Below are positions 53,933 to 61,784 of a stretch of 64,000 bases of DNA, in pieces. The stretch is taken from positions 1 to 64,000 of the forward strand of contig JACCXH010000001.1 of the NCBI GenBank assembly GCA_013697245.1, written 5' to 3'. Made by a program: the position numbers and the translations under genes. The DNA is from Bacteroidota bacterium (GTDB taxonomy: Bacteria; Bacteroidota; Bacteroidia; B-17B0; Aurantibacillaceae). A model generated the notes under the pieces. It was not told the origin of the DNA, did not search any database, and worked only from the letters and a program-made list of their open reading frames with translations. Position 1 is the first letter of the stretch. Each line of letters begins with the position of its first letter.

Positions 53933-54823
53933 TTATAAATTATCTACAACAACTAAATACTTGTTTTTGGGATCAAAATTAAAACGTGTTATTTTTTTTA
54001 TTCCAAATGTAGATAGATCAAATAAGCGGATCCATTCTTTTTTTGCTTCATCATAACGCAATAATTTATTACCTTCAGATTTTACAAGACCGTGCTGTTC
54101 ATGCCAAATGGCATCTTCATTGGTAGAGGCATAGTCACAGTACTTTTCGGCTTTTTGTAATACAAGATCGTACTTGTAAAAAGTAACTTTTGTTGAATCT
54201 TTAATGCCATAAATAAATGCATGGCGGTTTAAATTTTTAAATGCACGAATAGGATTATTACCAAGCCATGTATTTTTTCCGGTGCTAATGCAATAAGCAT
54301 TTAAAGAATGTGGTTGCGTTAATTTATAATATAAAACAGTATCAGCATTCAAAAAAGTAAAATATCCAATAGAATCTATTGCGGAAATTTGACTCATTTC
54401 AAATTTACTAGTTGGATACTCTGAACCTTTGCCGGTAGCAAGATCTAATGGAAAAATAATTTGTGAACTATCTTCTAATACCACAACACAAGCTAATGAT
54501 TTTTTATCGGGAGTTATTGTAGGCGAATACTCACTTTCTTTTGTTTTGGTGAATTGAAGTGTTTTTCCGCTGCCAATTTCATATGTGTAAATATCGGCCT
54601 GTTTGCCTTCGCGAATACTTACATAATAAATTTTTTTTGAATCAGTACTAAAGGATGGCTGATTGTCGTAACCGGGCCTATTGGTAATATTTTTCGGATC
54701 GCTAAGTTTAAGATCTGTTTTGTTTTTTTCTATTTTAAACAACCAAATATCTGTATCGGGAAGTTGCGATCGAAGTATAAATGAAGCTAAAACAAAAATT
54801 AGTATGTTAAACTTTTTGTTCAT
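53933..54823 (-). CDS. Secreted TolB/PD40-like propeller protein
   Basis: A 296-residue protein with a signal peptide (to about residue 19) and PD40-type strands such as NQPSFSTDSKKIYYVSIREGKQADIYTYEIGSG and EYSPTITPDKKSLACVV. It resembles half of a TolB-type beta-propeller. The 5' end overlaps the PAP2 gene by 17 bp. No enzyme motif; a scaffold or binding function is inferred. Confidence 0.85.
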   Translation of the reverse strand: MNKKFNILIFVLASFILRSQLPDTDIWLFKIEKNKTDLKLSDPKNITNRPGYDNQPSFSTDSKKIYYVSIREGKQADIYTYEIGSGKTLQFTKTKESEYSPTITPDKKSLACVVVLEDSSQIIFPLDLATGKGSEYPTSKFEMSQISAIDSIGYFTFLNADTVLYYKLTQPHSLNAYCISTGKNTWLGNNPIRAFKNLNRHAFIYGIKDSTKVTFYKYDLVLQKAEKYCDYASTNEDAIWHEQHGLVKSEGNKLLRYDEAKKEWIRLFDLSTFGIKKITRFNFDPKNKYLVVVDNL

Positions 54824-55385
54824 CTAATTTCAAAAAATGTTTATTCATGATCTTGTAAACGAGTACCCCAAAAATAATTCCGACCAGCATACCGGTTCCA
54901 ATATCTATGGGGTAATGCACGCCCAGGTACATGCGGCTATACACAACAATTAAAGGGTAAATAAAAATAAACACCCGGTATTTTTTTGGGATCCAATGCA
55001 CGCACAAAAAAATAAATGTGATCAGGCCAAATGTATTTGCCGAGTGCCCCGAAAAAAAAGTAAACTTTCCTCCACGGTAATCATGTACGAGATGTATTTG
55101 GTCTTTAATTTCTAAATTATGCGTGGGGCGATAGCGTTCCACCACATGTTTTACAGCATTTGATGACATATCTGCACATGCAAATACAATTGCGCAACCC
55201 ACTAAAAATTCTACAGCTTTTTTTAAATAGTATTTTCTATAGAAAGCGTAAGCAACGGCAAGTACAATGATGATGGTAGGCCAGGTATAACTAAAAAACC
55301 ACATTACCTCATCAAGCAATGGGTTGTGCATAGAGTTTATCTTTAACAACAAACTTCTGTCAAGCATTTCTATGGTTTCAAACAT
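54807..55385 (-). CDS. PAP2-family membrane phosphatase
   Basis: A 192-residue membrane protein with the three PAP2 motifs: KHVVERYRP, FFSGHSAN and SRMYLGVHYPIDIGTG, with membrane spans between them. Family members dephosphorylate phosphatidic acid, undecaprenyl diphosphate or phosphatidylglycerophosphate; which one is not clear from the sequence. Its 3' end overlaps the PD40 gene. Confidence 0.92.
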   Translation of the reverse strand: MFETIEMLDRSLLLKINSMHNPLLDEVMWFFSYTWPTIIIVLAVAYAFYRKYYLKKAVEFLVGCAIVFACADMSSNAVKHVVERYRPTHNLEIKDQIHLVHDYRGGKFTFFSGHSANTFGLITFIFLCVHWIPKKYRVFIFIYPLIVVYSRMYLGVHYPIDIGTGMLVGIIFGVLVYKIMNKHFLKLDEQKV

Positions 55386-55453
55386 GCTTAAAAGTAATAA
55401 AAATATTTATTACTATAGGTCAATCAAAGTGACAAGTGTTTGAAAAAAAAGAA

Positions 55454-56050
55454 CTAATTAACTTTATCGCCACTCTTAAATACAAAATGCCATTCGGGGC
55501 CATTGTTATAATCAGGTGCTGGGGCTGTACGAAGATGGTATTGTCCCTGATTGATATCAACGCTTGAGCCGGTTAGTTTCATTTTTCCATCAATATCTTT
55601 AATAAATCCACACCAGGTATGGTCTTTATCTCCATCTATATATGGTTTTACAAATGGATAAACTTTCCACGCAACGTTATTGGTATTTATACTTCCTTTA
55701 TAAAATGTGTTCTCACTCCACATTTGGATGGTAACCTGTTTGTATTGTTTAAGTTTGAATGGAATATACTTTGTGCTTGCATCAAACTGCAAGGATTTGT
55801 TACTTGAAAGATTTCTCCAGGTAAGTTTATTGCTATCGGCCAAAATTTTTAATTCAAAGGTATCTGTTCTGGTTACTAAGGTGCTTAGATCATAGTTTTG
55901 TCCAAGTGATTTGAACATAATGTAATTCACAAGGTATTTTCCTTGCAGATCGTTTATTTCAAAATTAACCATATCATGTTCGTTCACAACATTTTTTTCA
56001 CATTGTGTAAAGAACAAAACCACCGTAACTATAAGTATGAGTTTTTTCAT
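55454..56050 (-). CDS. Lipoprotein of unknown function
   Basis: A 198-residue protein with an N-terminal lipoprotein signal (LFFTQCEKN, Cys about 17). The mature part is beta-rich with Trp/Tyr, like a lipocalin-type barrel (WKVYPFVKPYIDGDKDHTWCGF). No enzyme motif. It lies 4 bp downstream of the outer-membrane protein gene at 56055, so the two probably function together. Confidence 0.78.
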   Translation of the reverse strand: MKKLILIVTVVLFFTQCEKNVVNEHDMVNFEINDLQGKYLVNYIMFKSLGQNYDLSTLVTRTDTFELKILADSNKLTWRNLSSNKSLQFDASTKYIPFKLKQYKQVTIQMWSENTFYKGSINTNNVAWKVYPFVKPYIDGDKDHTWCGFIKDIDGKMKLTGSSVDINQGQYHLRTAPAPDYNNGPEWHFVFKSGDKVN

Positions 56051-56054
56051 TTTT

Positions 56055-57491
56055 CTACTCTTTATTTTTTCTTGCTTCTCTCACAAATTTTCTTGAGGCT
56101 CTTCGTGTTGCAGCTGATTTGTAAATTCGTACAGGTGGAATAAGATATGAAACCGATAATTGTTTACCAGATGAACCTTTTGTGGTTTTGTATTTGTAGT
56201 TCTCAAACCCAATACTAACCACTCCCATTTCAAGTCTTACACCTGTAAATGTAAAATCGGATCTCGTAAATAATTCGGGTTTCATATTATCCGAGGGGGC
56301 ATATCCCGGAGAAACGTTTATAATATTATCAAGATGTTGCTGGGCATTCACATCATTATAAACCGGCTTTCCTGTAAAGGTGGTTTGGCCCCAACCTCCC
56401 ATTATAATAAGACGTACAAAACGGGTTGCTTTTGTATATTGCTTATTTGCGCCTTGTATACTAGAATTAGCTATGGCCGAAACAATATCAATTCCACCCG
56501 AAACAGCATATTGAGATGCATTTTTGTAGCCGGTAAGATCTGTGCTTGTGCCATAAACTGCTGAAATAGTTGCAGGATCTATGGGGCTGGCAAAGCCTAA
56601 TTTTCCGGTTGTATAAAATGCATCTAATGCAACTACGCCAATTCTAAATCCTGTTGCACCGCCGTACATTAATGTACCTCTTTTATCTTGGGCATACATA
56701 ATAGAAGAGTTTATTTTTGGACTTATATACCAAAATCGTCTAATATCGCTAACTGTTGAAGAAACGGTTTGGTCTTTGTATTTTGTTACTTCTCTATAAA
56801 CATCATACCAATTTCCATTTTTGTAAGTTGTGTATGAGTAATCACTAGTAACTTCTTTAAATGTAATAACGCCTGTGGTACTTCTTTTTTGAGGATTCAT
56901 TAAACCCCAACCGGTTTCAAGATACACGCCAAGTATTGGAAATCCCATAGGCCCGTTCCATGCATTTCGTTTTGATGGTATTGATAAAGTGGTTAAATAT
57001 TTGCCTACAACTTTAACCGGACCAACTTTAACGCCAATTCCTGCAGTAATTCCTGCGCCAACAGATAAGGCATCTGTATCTTCTATATCATCAACCCTGG
57101 CGTAATTAATATCAAGAGCTATCTCAGGTTCAATGGCAATAAAGTTTCTGATAATATGTACAGGTTTATTGTATTGCACACCAATAAAAGCATATTGTCC
57201 GCCACGGCGTTCAATATTACCATCTCTAAGTTTTAGTGCACTTCCTTTAGCATAACCAAATCTAAAGAACATGAACTGTAAATTGTATCCTACCCAAGGC
57301 GATTCGCTTTTCCAATCTAATTTTAATTTTGGCCACATCATATCCATGCCCCAATAATTGTTTGAGCTTAGATAGTTTCCTTCTTTTTTTTTGGACGATT
57401 CTTTTAATGTATTAGACGCACTTGCTGTTGAATATTGTGCGCTACTGTACAGAGAAAGTAATAAAAAAAGTGTAGTACATTTAAGTTTCAT
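56055..57491 (-). CDS. Outer-membrane protein, probable beta-barrel
   Basis: A 478-residue protein with a signal peptide (MKLKCTTLFLLLSLYSSAQ) and strand-like segments across the length (VGYNLQFMFFRFGY, GAGITAGIGVKVGPVKVVGKY, FTFTGVRLEMGVVSIGFENY), ending in a basic tail. Likely a beta-barrel of unknown function. TATATTTG, an exact -7 motif, ends 4 bp before the ATG, which would place transcription start at or next to the start codon. Confidence 0.78.
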   Translation of the reverse strand: MKLKCTTLFLLLSLYSSAQYSTASASNTLKESSKKKEGNYLSSNNYWGMDMMWPKLKLDWKSESPWVGYNLQFMFFRFGYAKGSALKLRDGNIERRGGQYAFIGVQYNKPVHIIRNFIAIEPEIALDINYARVDDIEDTDALSVGAGITAGIGVKVGPVKVVGKYLTTLSIPSKRNAWNGPMGFPILGVYLETGWGLMNPQKRSTTGVITFKEVTSDYSYTTYKNGNWYDVYREVTKYKDQTVSSTVSDIRRFWYISPKINSSIMYAQDKRGTLMYGGATGFRIGVVALDAFYTTGKLGFASPIDPATISAVYGTSTDLTGYKNASQYAVSGGIDIVSAIANSSIQGANKQYTKATRFVRLIIMGGWGQTTFTGKPVYNDVNAQQHLDNIINVSPGYAPSDNMKPELFTRSDFTFTGVRLEMGVVSIGFENYKYKTTKGSSGKQLSVSYLIPPVRIYKSAATRRASRKFVREARKNKE

Positions 57492-57641
57492 ATATCAAAT
57501 ATATACTTTTTGCTTATTCTATAAAATACGCAGTTCTTCGTACTTAAATAACAAGAAACAAATTTTAGAGTTTGTGCCTCGAAGCTTCTCGAATGGCAAA
57601 TCTATGTATTAACAAAAGGCGTTGATTATGCCTAATTTATT

Positions 57642-57811
57642 TAGCCACTAATTACATTAATTTCCACAAAATAAAGAATTCAAGAAGTGAATATTTAATT
57701 TGTGTTAATTTTAATTTTTCTAAAGAGTTTAGTTCTTTAGAAAAATAAATTGCACGAATTAATAACAAAAGTAAACTCTAAATTAGTGTTGATTAGTGAA
57801 ATTAATGGCTA
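57642..57811. repeat. MITE-like ~170-bp inverted-repeat element
   Basis: Ends TAGCCACTAATTAC (from 57642) and, reversed, TAGCCATTAATTTCAC (to 57811). The arms pair imperfectly along their length and become a perfect 12-bp stem at the centre (57715-57726 with 57734-57745, loop GTTTAGT). No coding frame. It makes up about half of the 347-bp gap between 57491 and 57839; the rest shows nothing recognisable. Confidence 0.6.
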
Positions 57812-57838
57812 GTATTAACTTCTAGGTTACCGTAAATT

Positions 57839-59248
57839 TTATTTGGTAGATGAACAGGCTTGCGAAACTATTTCAGTATCTACGTCGCTTACTTTACTAA
57901 TGGCTCCAAAACCACCGTTAACGTTGGTGAGGTTAGTATAACCATTTGCTTTTAAGATCGAAATAGCGATCATACTTCTGTAACCTCCGGCGCAGTGCAC
58001 CATGTAAGGGTGTGCCTTATCATTCGAATCTATCCAATCAAAAATAAAATCAAGGGGTTTTGGTTGGCCATTGCTTAAATGTGCCGAATCAAATTCACCG
58101 GGTTTTCTAACGTCTAAAGTTTTTGCACCTTTTTTATACTGGTTCAAAAATTGTTCGGCATTAACTGTTGCAACTTTTTCTGTTTTTTTACCGGCGGCTA
58201 TCCACGCTTCCATTCCACCTTCAAGGTAGCCAATACAATTGTCGTAACCTACGCGCGATAAGCGCATAACCGTTTCTTCTTCTTTACCTTTTGGTGCAAT
58301 GATGATGATTGGAAAATTAATATCACTAATTAAAGTGCCAACCCATGGTGCAAATTGTCCATCCAACCCAATAAATAAAGAACCGGGAATATTTGCTTCA
58401 GCATATTCATCCGCTTTTCTAACATCTAAAACAATGGGTTTTAAATTTTTGATCAACTCATCAAACTCATCAACAGACAAGCCTCTTGAACCATCTTTTA
58501 ATACTTCCGAATAATTTTTATAACCCTTTTTATTTAAGAATGCATTCTTTTGAAAATACTGCGGCGCAGGTAAAATGCCGGTAGTTAATTCTTTAATAAA
58601 ATCTTGTTTGGAGATGTTTTGTAAAGCGTAATTTATTTTTTTTTGACTGCCAAGCGTGTCAAACGTTTCTTTGCTCATATTTTTACCGCAAGCCGAACCT
58701 GCGCCATGAGCAGGATACACAATAACATCATCTGGCAAAGGCATAATTTTATTTCTTAAACTATCGTAAAGCATACCTGCAAGATCTTCTTGCGTAAGCT
58801 CTGATTTAATGGCAAGATCGGGCCTGCCAACATCACCAATAAATAATGTATCGCCGGTAAATATTGCTACAGGTTTTTTATTTTCGTTCAATAATAAATA
58901 GGTGGTCGATTCTAACGTATGTCCTGGTGTATGCAGCGCTTTTAAAGTTAGATCTCCAATTTTGAATTCTTCATTATCTTTTGCGATATAACTTTTATAA
59001 TCGGTTTGTGCGTTGGGTCCAAAAACAATGGAAGCTGCCGTAGCTTTTGCAAGGTCAACATGCCCACTAACAAAATCTGCATGAAAATGAGTTTCAAAAA
59101 TATATTTTAATGTATCTTTATTTTGTTTTAAAAGATGTAGGTATGGCTGTGTTTCCCGAAGTGGATCAATAATTGCGGCTTCGCCTTTATGCGAAATATA
59201 ATAGGCGCCCTGCGCCAAACAATTAGTGTAAAGTTGTTCTACCTTCAT
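57839..59248 (-). CDS. MBL-fold hydrolase with two rhodanese domains (persulfide dioxygenase-like)
   Basis: A 469-residue protein. Residues ~1-245 are an ETHE1/Blh-type metallo-beta-lactamase fold: THFHADFVSGH, HTPGHTLES, FTGDTLFIGDVGRPDL and YPAHGAGSACG supply the metal ligands. Two rhodanese domains follow (~255-360 and ~365-469). The second has the catalytic loop HCAGGYRS with its Cys; the first has IAPKGKEEE there, so no catalytic Cys and probably no sulfur transfer. Such proteins oxidise glutathione or other low-molecular-weight persulfides to sulfite. TAATTTTG ends 5 bp before the ATG. Confidence 0.93.
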   Translation of the reverse strand: MKVEQLYTNCLAQGAYYISHKGEAAIIDPLRETQPYLHLLKQNKDTLKYIFETHFHADFVSGHVDLAKATAASIVFGPNAQTDYKSYIAKDNEEFKIGDLTLKALHTPGHTLESTTYLLLNENKKPVAIFTGDTLFIGDVGRPDLAIKSELTQEDLAGMLYDSLRNKIMPLPDDVIVYPAHGAGSACGKNMSKETFDTLGSQKKINYALQNISKQDFIKELTTGILPAPQYFQKNAFLNKKGYKNYSEVLKDGSRGLSVDEFDELIKNLKPIVLDVRKADEYAEANIPGSLFIGLDGQFAPWVGTLISDINFPIIIIAPKGKEEETVMRLSRVGYDNCIGYLEGGMEAWIAAGKKTEKVATVNAEQFLNQYKKGAKTLDVRKPGEFDSAHLSNGQPKPLDFIFDWIDSNDKAHPYMVHCAGGYRSMIAISILKANGYTNLTNVNGGFGAISKVSDVDTEIVSQACSSTK

Positions 59249-59308
59249 AATAACAAAATTACAATTAAATGCCTTTTAAAGGAATATATATTATACATAG
59301 AATATCGT

Positions 59309-59316
59309 TAAATTTG
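59309..59316 (+). promoter_or_regulatory. Candidate Bacteroidota -7 promoter element
   Basis: TAAATTTG matches TAnnTTTG exactly, 21 bp before the RidA-like gene at 59338. No clear TTG at -33. Confidence 0.45.
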
Positions 59317-59337
59317 TAGAATAAGAAACAACGCAAG

Positions 59338-59760
59338 ATGTCAAACTCTGAAAAAATAGAATCGTCCAAAGCTCCAGAACCTGTTGGCTTATATCCGCAT
59401 GCGCGCAAGGTGGGTAATTTATTATTTTTAAGTGGTGTTGGTCCACGCGAAAGGGGCTCAAAAAAAATTCCAGGTGTTGAATTGGATGAAAATGGTTTAA
59501 TTGTAAGTTATGATATTGAAAAGCAGTGCCATAGCGTTTTTAAAAACATAAAATATATTTTAGAGGACTCTGGCAGTAGTTGGGATAAAATTGTAGATGT
59601 AACCGTTTTTTTAACTAACATGAAAGACGATTTTCCAATCTATAATAAGATCTGGGCCGAGTATTTTAAAGAAAACCCTCCCTGCCGAACAACTATTGAG
59701 ATTAACAAATTACCAACGCCCATTGCGATAGAATTAAAAGTTTTAGCTTTAATCGATTAA
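59338..59760 (+). CDS. RidA-family protein, 2-aminomuconate deaminase-like
   Basis: A 140-residue RidA-fold protein of the type annotated as 2-aminomuconate deaminase: KAPEPVGLYPHARKVGNLLFLSGVGPRE, and PPCRTTIEINKL with Arg117. The kynurenine-type aromatic degradation pathway is the known context for relatives, but none of its other enzymes is encoded here, so a general imine-deaminase role is equally possible. It diverges from the MBL-rhodanese gene. Confidence 0.85.
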   Translation: MSNSEKIESSKAPEPVGLYPHARKVGNLLFLSGVGPRERGSKKIPGVELDENGLIVSYDIEKQCHSVFKNIKYILEDSGSSWDKIVDVTVFLTNMKDDFPIYNKIWAEYFKENPPCRTTIEINKLPTPIAIELKVLALID

Positions 59761-59843
59761 AAATCAATTAATTAACAATTAATTAAAAAATTCAAGCAAA
59801 GAATTTACGGTTTAAACAAATGCTGTTAACATTTATTAGTGAG

Positions 59844-59883
59844 TAATAAGTCTATTTTGATAAGATAATAAGACTATTTTATC
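59844..59883 (+). promoter_or_regulatory. 22-bp-spaced direct repeats upstream of the stress gene
   Basis: TAATAAGTCTATTTTGAT (59844) and TAATAAGACTATTTTATC (59866) are direct repeats with a 22-bp period, about two helical turns. They lie 36-75 bp before the UspA start. TAATTTAG at 59896-59903 is a one-mismatch -7 element. Regulator binding is inferred. Confidence 0.4.
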
Positions 59884-59918
59884 GAATAATTTTCATAATT
59901 TAGTTAAAAATTACGCCG

Positions 59919-60749
59919 ATGCTTATTAATTCAAACAGATCCATTTTAATTCCGATAGATTTTTCTAAGCAATCGCTTGTTGCAGTTAGGCAGGCATACA
60001 ATTTAGCCAAGTTTACAAAATCAAAAATAATTTTAATGCACGTTTCTGTAAAAAGTGCAGATGAGAATAAAACAGAATTAGAAGAATTAGCTGCATCTAC
60101 AAGGGCGGCATCTGGTCTTGAAGTTGAAACATTAAATTTAAAGGGTGACGTTTACGAGTTAACCGATAAAAAGGCAGCTGAGTTAAAGTGCAATTTAATT
60201 GTTATTGGCTTAGATTCGCACGTAAGGTTTAGAAGTTTTATGGGTGGAAGTAATGTTGGGAAATTTATTAAAAATGCCCCATGCCCTGTAATTACTATCA
60301 GATCGGCAGAGAACAGGGATGGTTGTAAAAATATTATTATGCCATTTGACCTTAGTCCTGAAAGCCGGGAAAAAGTTTCTATCGCCGTGCAGTTGGCAAA
60401 TTTTTATGGTGCCGATATCCGTATCGTTTCTGTGTTCCATCCAAACGATGATAAATATGAGAACAAATTGTTACCGTATTTACAACAGGTAAAAAAATTC
60501 ATTAAAGAAAAAGGAATTAATTGTACCAATAAATCTGTGCCGAGTACTAAAGTGGCCGAAGCAATTGTTGAGTATGCAAATAAGAACGAAGGCGATCTTA
60601 TCGTTCAAATGAACCAAAAAGATCTTAGTATTGGCGATATGTTTAGCGGCACTGCCGGAGAAAAGGTGGTTGAAATAAGCAATTTACCTGTGATCACAAT
60701 TCCACCAATGAAACGCGAAAGCGTTAGTCACTTTGGTAGTGGAATGTAA
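59919..60749 (+). CDS. Tandem-domain universal stress protein
   Basis: A 276-residue protein of two UspA domains. The first (~8-130) has SILIPIDFSKQSLVAVRQA and ends in the ATP-type loop GLDSHVRFRSFMGGSNVGKFI; the second (~140-268) has NIIMPFDLSPESREKV and a shorter equivalent ending, GTAGEKVVEISNLPVITI. UspA proteins respond to starvation and other stresses. A direct repeat upstream may control it. Confidence 0.93.
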   Translation: MLINSNRSILIPIDFSKQSLVAVRQAYNLAKFTKSKIILMHVSVKSADENKTELEELAASTRAASGLEVETLNLKGDVYELTDKKAAELKCNLIVIGLDSHVRFRSFMGGSNVGKFIKNAPCPVITIRSAENRDGCKNIIMPFDLSPESREKVSIAVQLANFYGADIRIVSVFHPNDDKYENKLLPYLQQVKKFIKEKGINCTNKSVPSTKVAEAIVEYANKNEGDLIVQMNQKDLSIGDMFSGTAGEKVVEISNLPVITIPPMKRESVSHFGSGM

Positions 60750-60751
60750 TA

Positions 60752-60830
60752 AAAACTTGATTTTTTTTAGTTGATCTGCATTTTTAATCCTGAGAGCTAT
60801 CGGGATGTTCGCCCAAAAAAATCAAATTTT
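60752..60830. repeat. Inverted-repeat element between convergent genes
   Basis: AAAACTTGATTTTTTT (60752-60767) and AAAAAAATCAAATTTT (60815-60830) are inverse complements with one mismatch. They enclose a second imperfect palindrome, TCCTGAGAGCTATCGGGA (60788-60805). It lies between the ends of uspA and the disrupted outer-membrane gene and may act as a bidirectional terminator. Confidence 0.55.
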
Positions 60831-60854
60831 TAAGGGTATTCTAAAATGAAATTA

Positions 60855-61628
60855 TTATGATTTTGCGGTTTTTAGCGGTCTTGCCGTTGGCTTTGCTTTT
60901 AACGGTCTGAAGAAATAAGTTAACCTAAATCCTGCAAAATTTCCTTTGGTTGTAAAGTCATGTGTATAGTTCACGCCATCTACAGTATAATTTACAGTTG
61001 ATTTTGCCAATTGTCTTAAGCCAGCGTTAAATATTAGACTCGCATTTAAAATACTACCCTTTTTAAAAACTTTTTCGCGGGCTACCGAAAAGCGTAACAT
61101 GGTGTAAGCCCCGCCATTAGTGCTGGAGATACTGTTTAAATAATTAGAGTTAGTAGTTCCATCATTCGCCACCTGAAAATTTCTTGTAAGCGTTTGCGCT
61201 CCAGTAAAATTTTGCGAGAAACCACCACCAATAAGCCATTTAGCGTTATTACAATTGGGATTGAATTTATAATAGATCATTAAAGGCAGGTCTAAAGCAG
61301 TGAACTCGCTCTTTATGCCTGAAAAATGAGATTTTGGACTGTATAAAGAGTAATTCTCTGCTAACGCATATTGAAAGCCAAAGGTGTTAAAACCCAGGCC
61401 AAATGTACCCATCTAGTGTTTGTTAAGATCGTAACGGGCATTAAAATTAATAGCGGCCGCATCAAATTTATTTTGATGAAAATGAGCATTTGCATCCGAC
61501 ATTCCACCGGCAAATTGGGCGCGGGTGCCCTGAAAGCCCCATTGGATGCCGAATCTCCAGGTATCAGTTTCTTGTGAAAAACCCGCTAAAGCTAAACAGG
61601 TAAATGCCGATAATAGTATTTTTTTCAT
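60855..61628 (-). pseudogene. Outer-membrane beta-barrel gene broken by an in-frame amber codon
   Basis: Read from 61628: signal peptide (MKKILLSAFTCLALAGFSQ), then barrel strands (WRFGIQWGFQGTRAQFAGG) to RYDLNKH, then TAG at 61413-61415, directly followed in the same frame by MGTFGLGFNTFGFQYALAENYSLY and 185 further residues ending in a Lys/Ala-rich tail. Joined, the parts make one barrel protein of about 257 residues. A single G-to-A change (TGG to TAG) at a Trp codon would explain it. TAG is a normal stop elsewhere in the window, so recoding is unlikely. A sequencing error is possible. Confidence 0.8.
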
Positions 61629-61784
61629 GCTGCTTATTTTAACTAAAGTTATAATTTTTTAAATACAAATAAAAATATTTGCCCTGTTTTGATGGTTTTT
61701 TAACGTAAAGGTTTAATGCAAATTCAGAGTTTTATTGTTAAATTCGCTCTCCTTTTTTAGGAGGAAATGATCTTAATTAAAAAC

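Noticed and set aside
57540-57640. Possible tRNA-like folding in the large gap
   Set aside because: No consistent cloverleaf, T-loop GTTCRANNC or acceptor stem could be drawn.
61759-61769. AGGAGG with ATG at 61767 as the ileS start
   Set aside because: Spacing of 2 bp is too short, Bacteroidota rarely use Shine-Dalgarno sites, and homology favours MKKYPEYK at 61785. The AGGAGG is also part of a small CTCCT...AGGAG hairpin.
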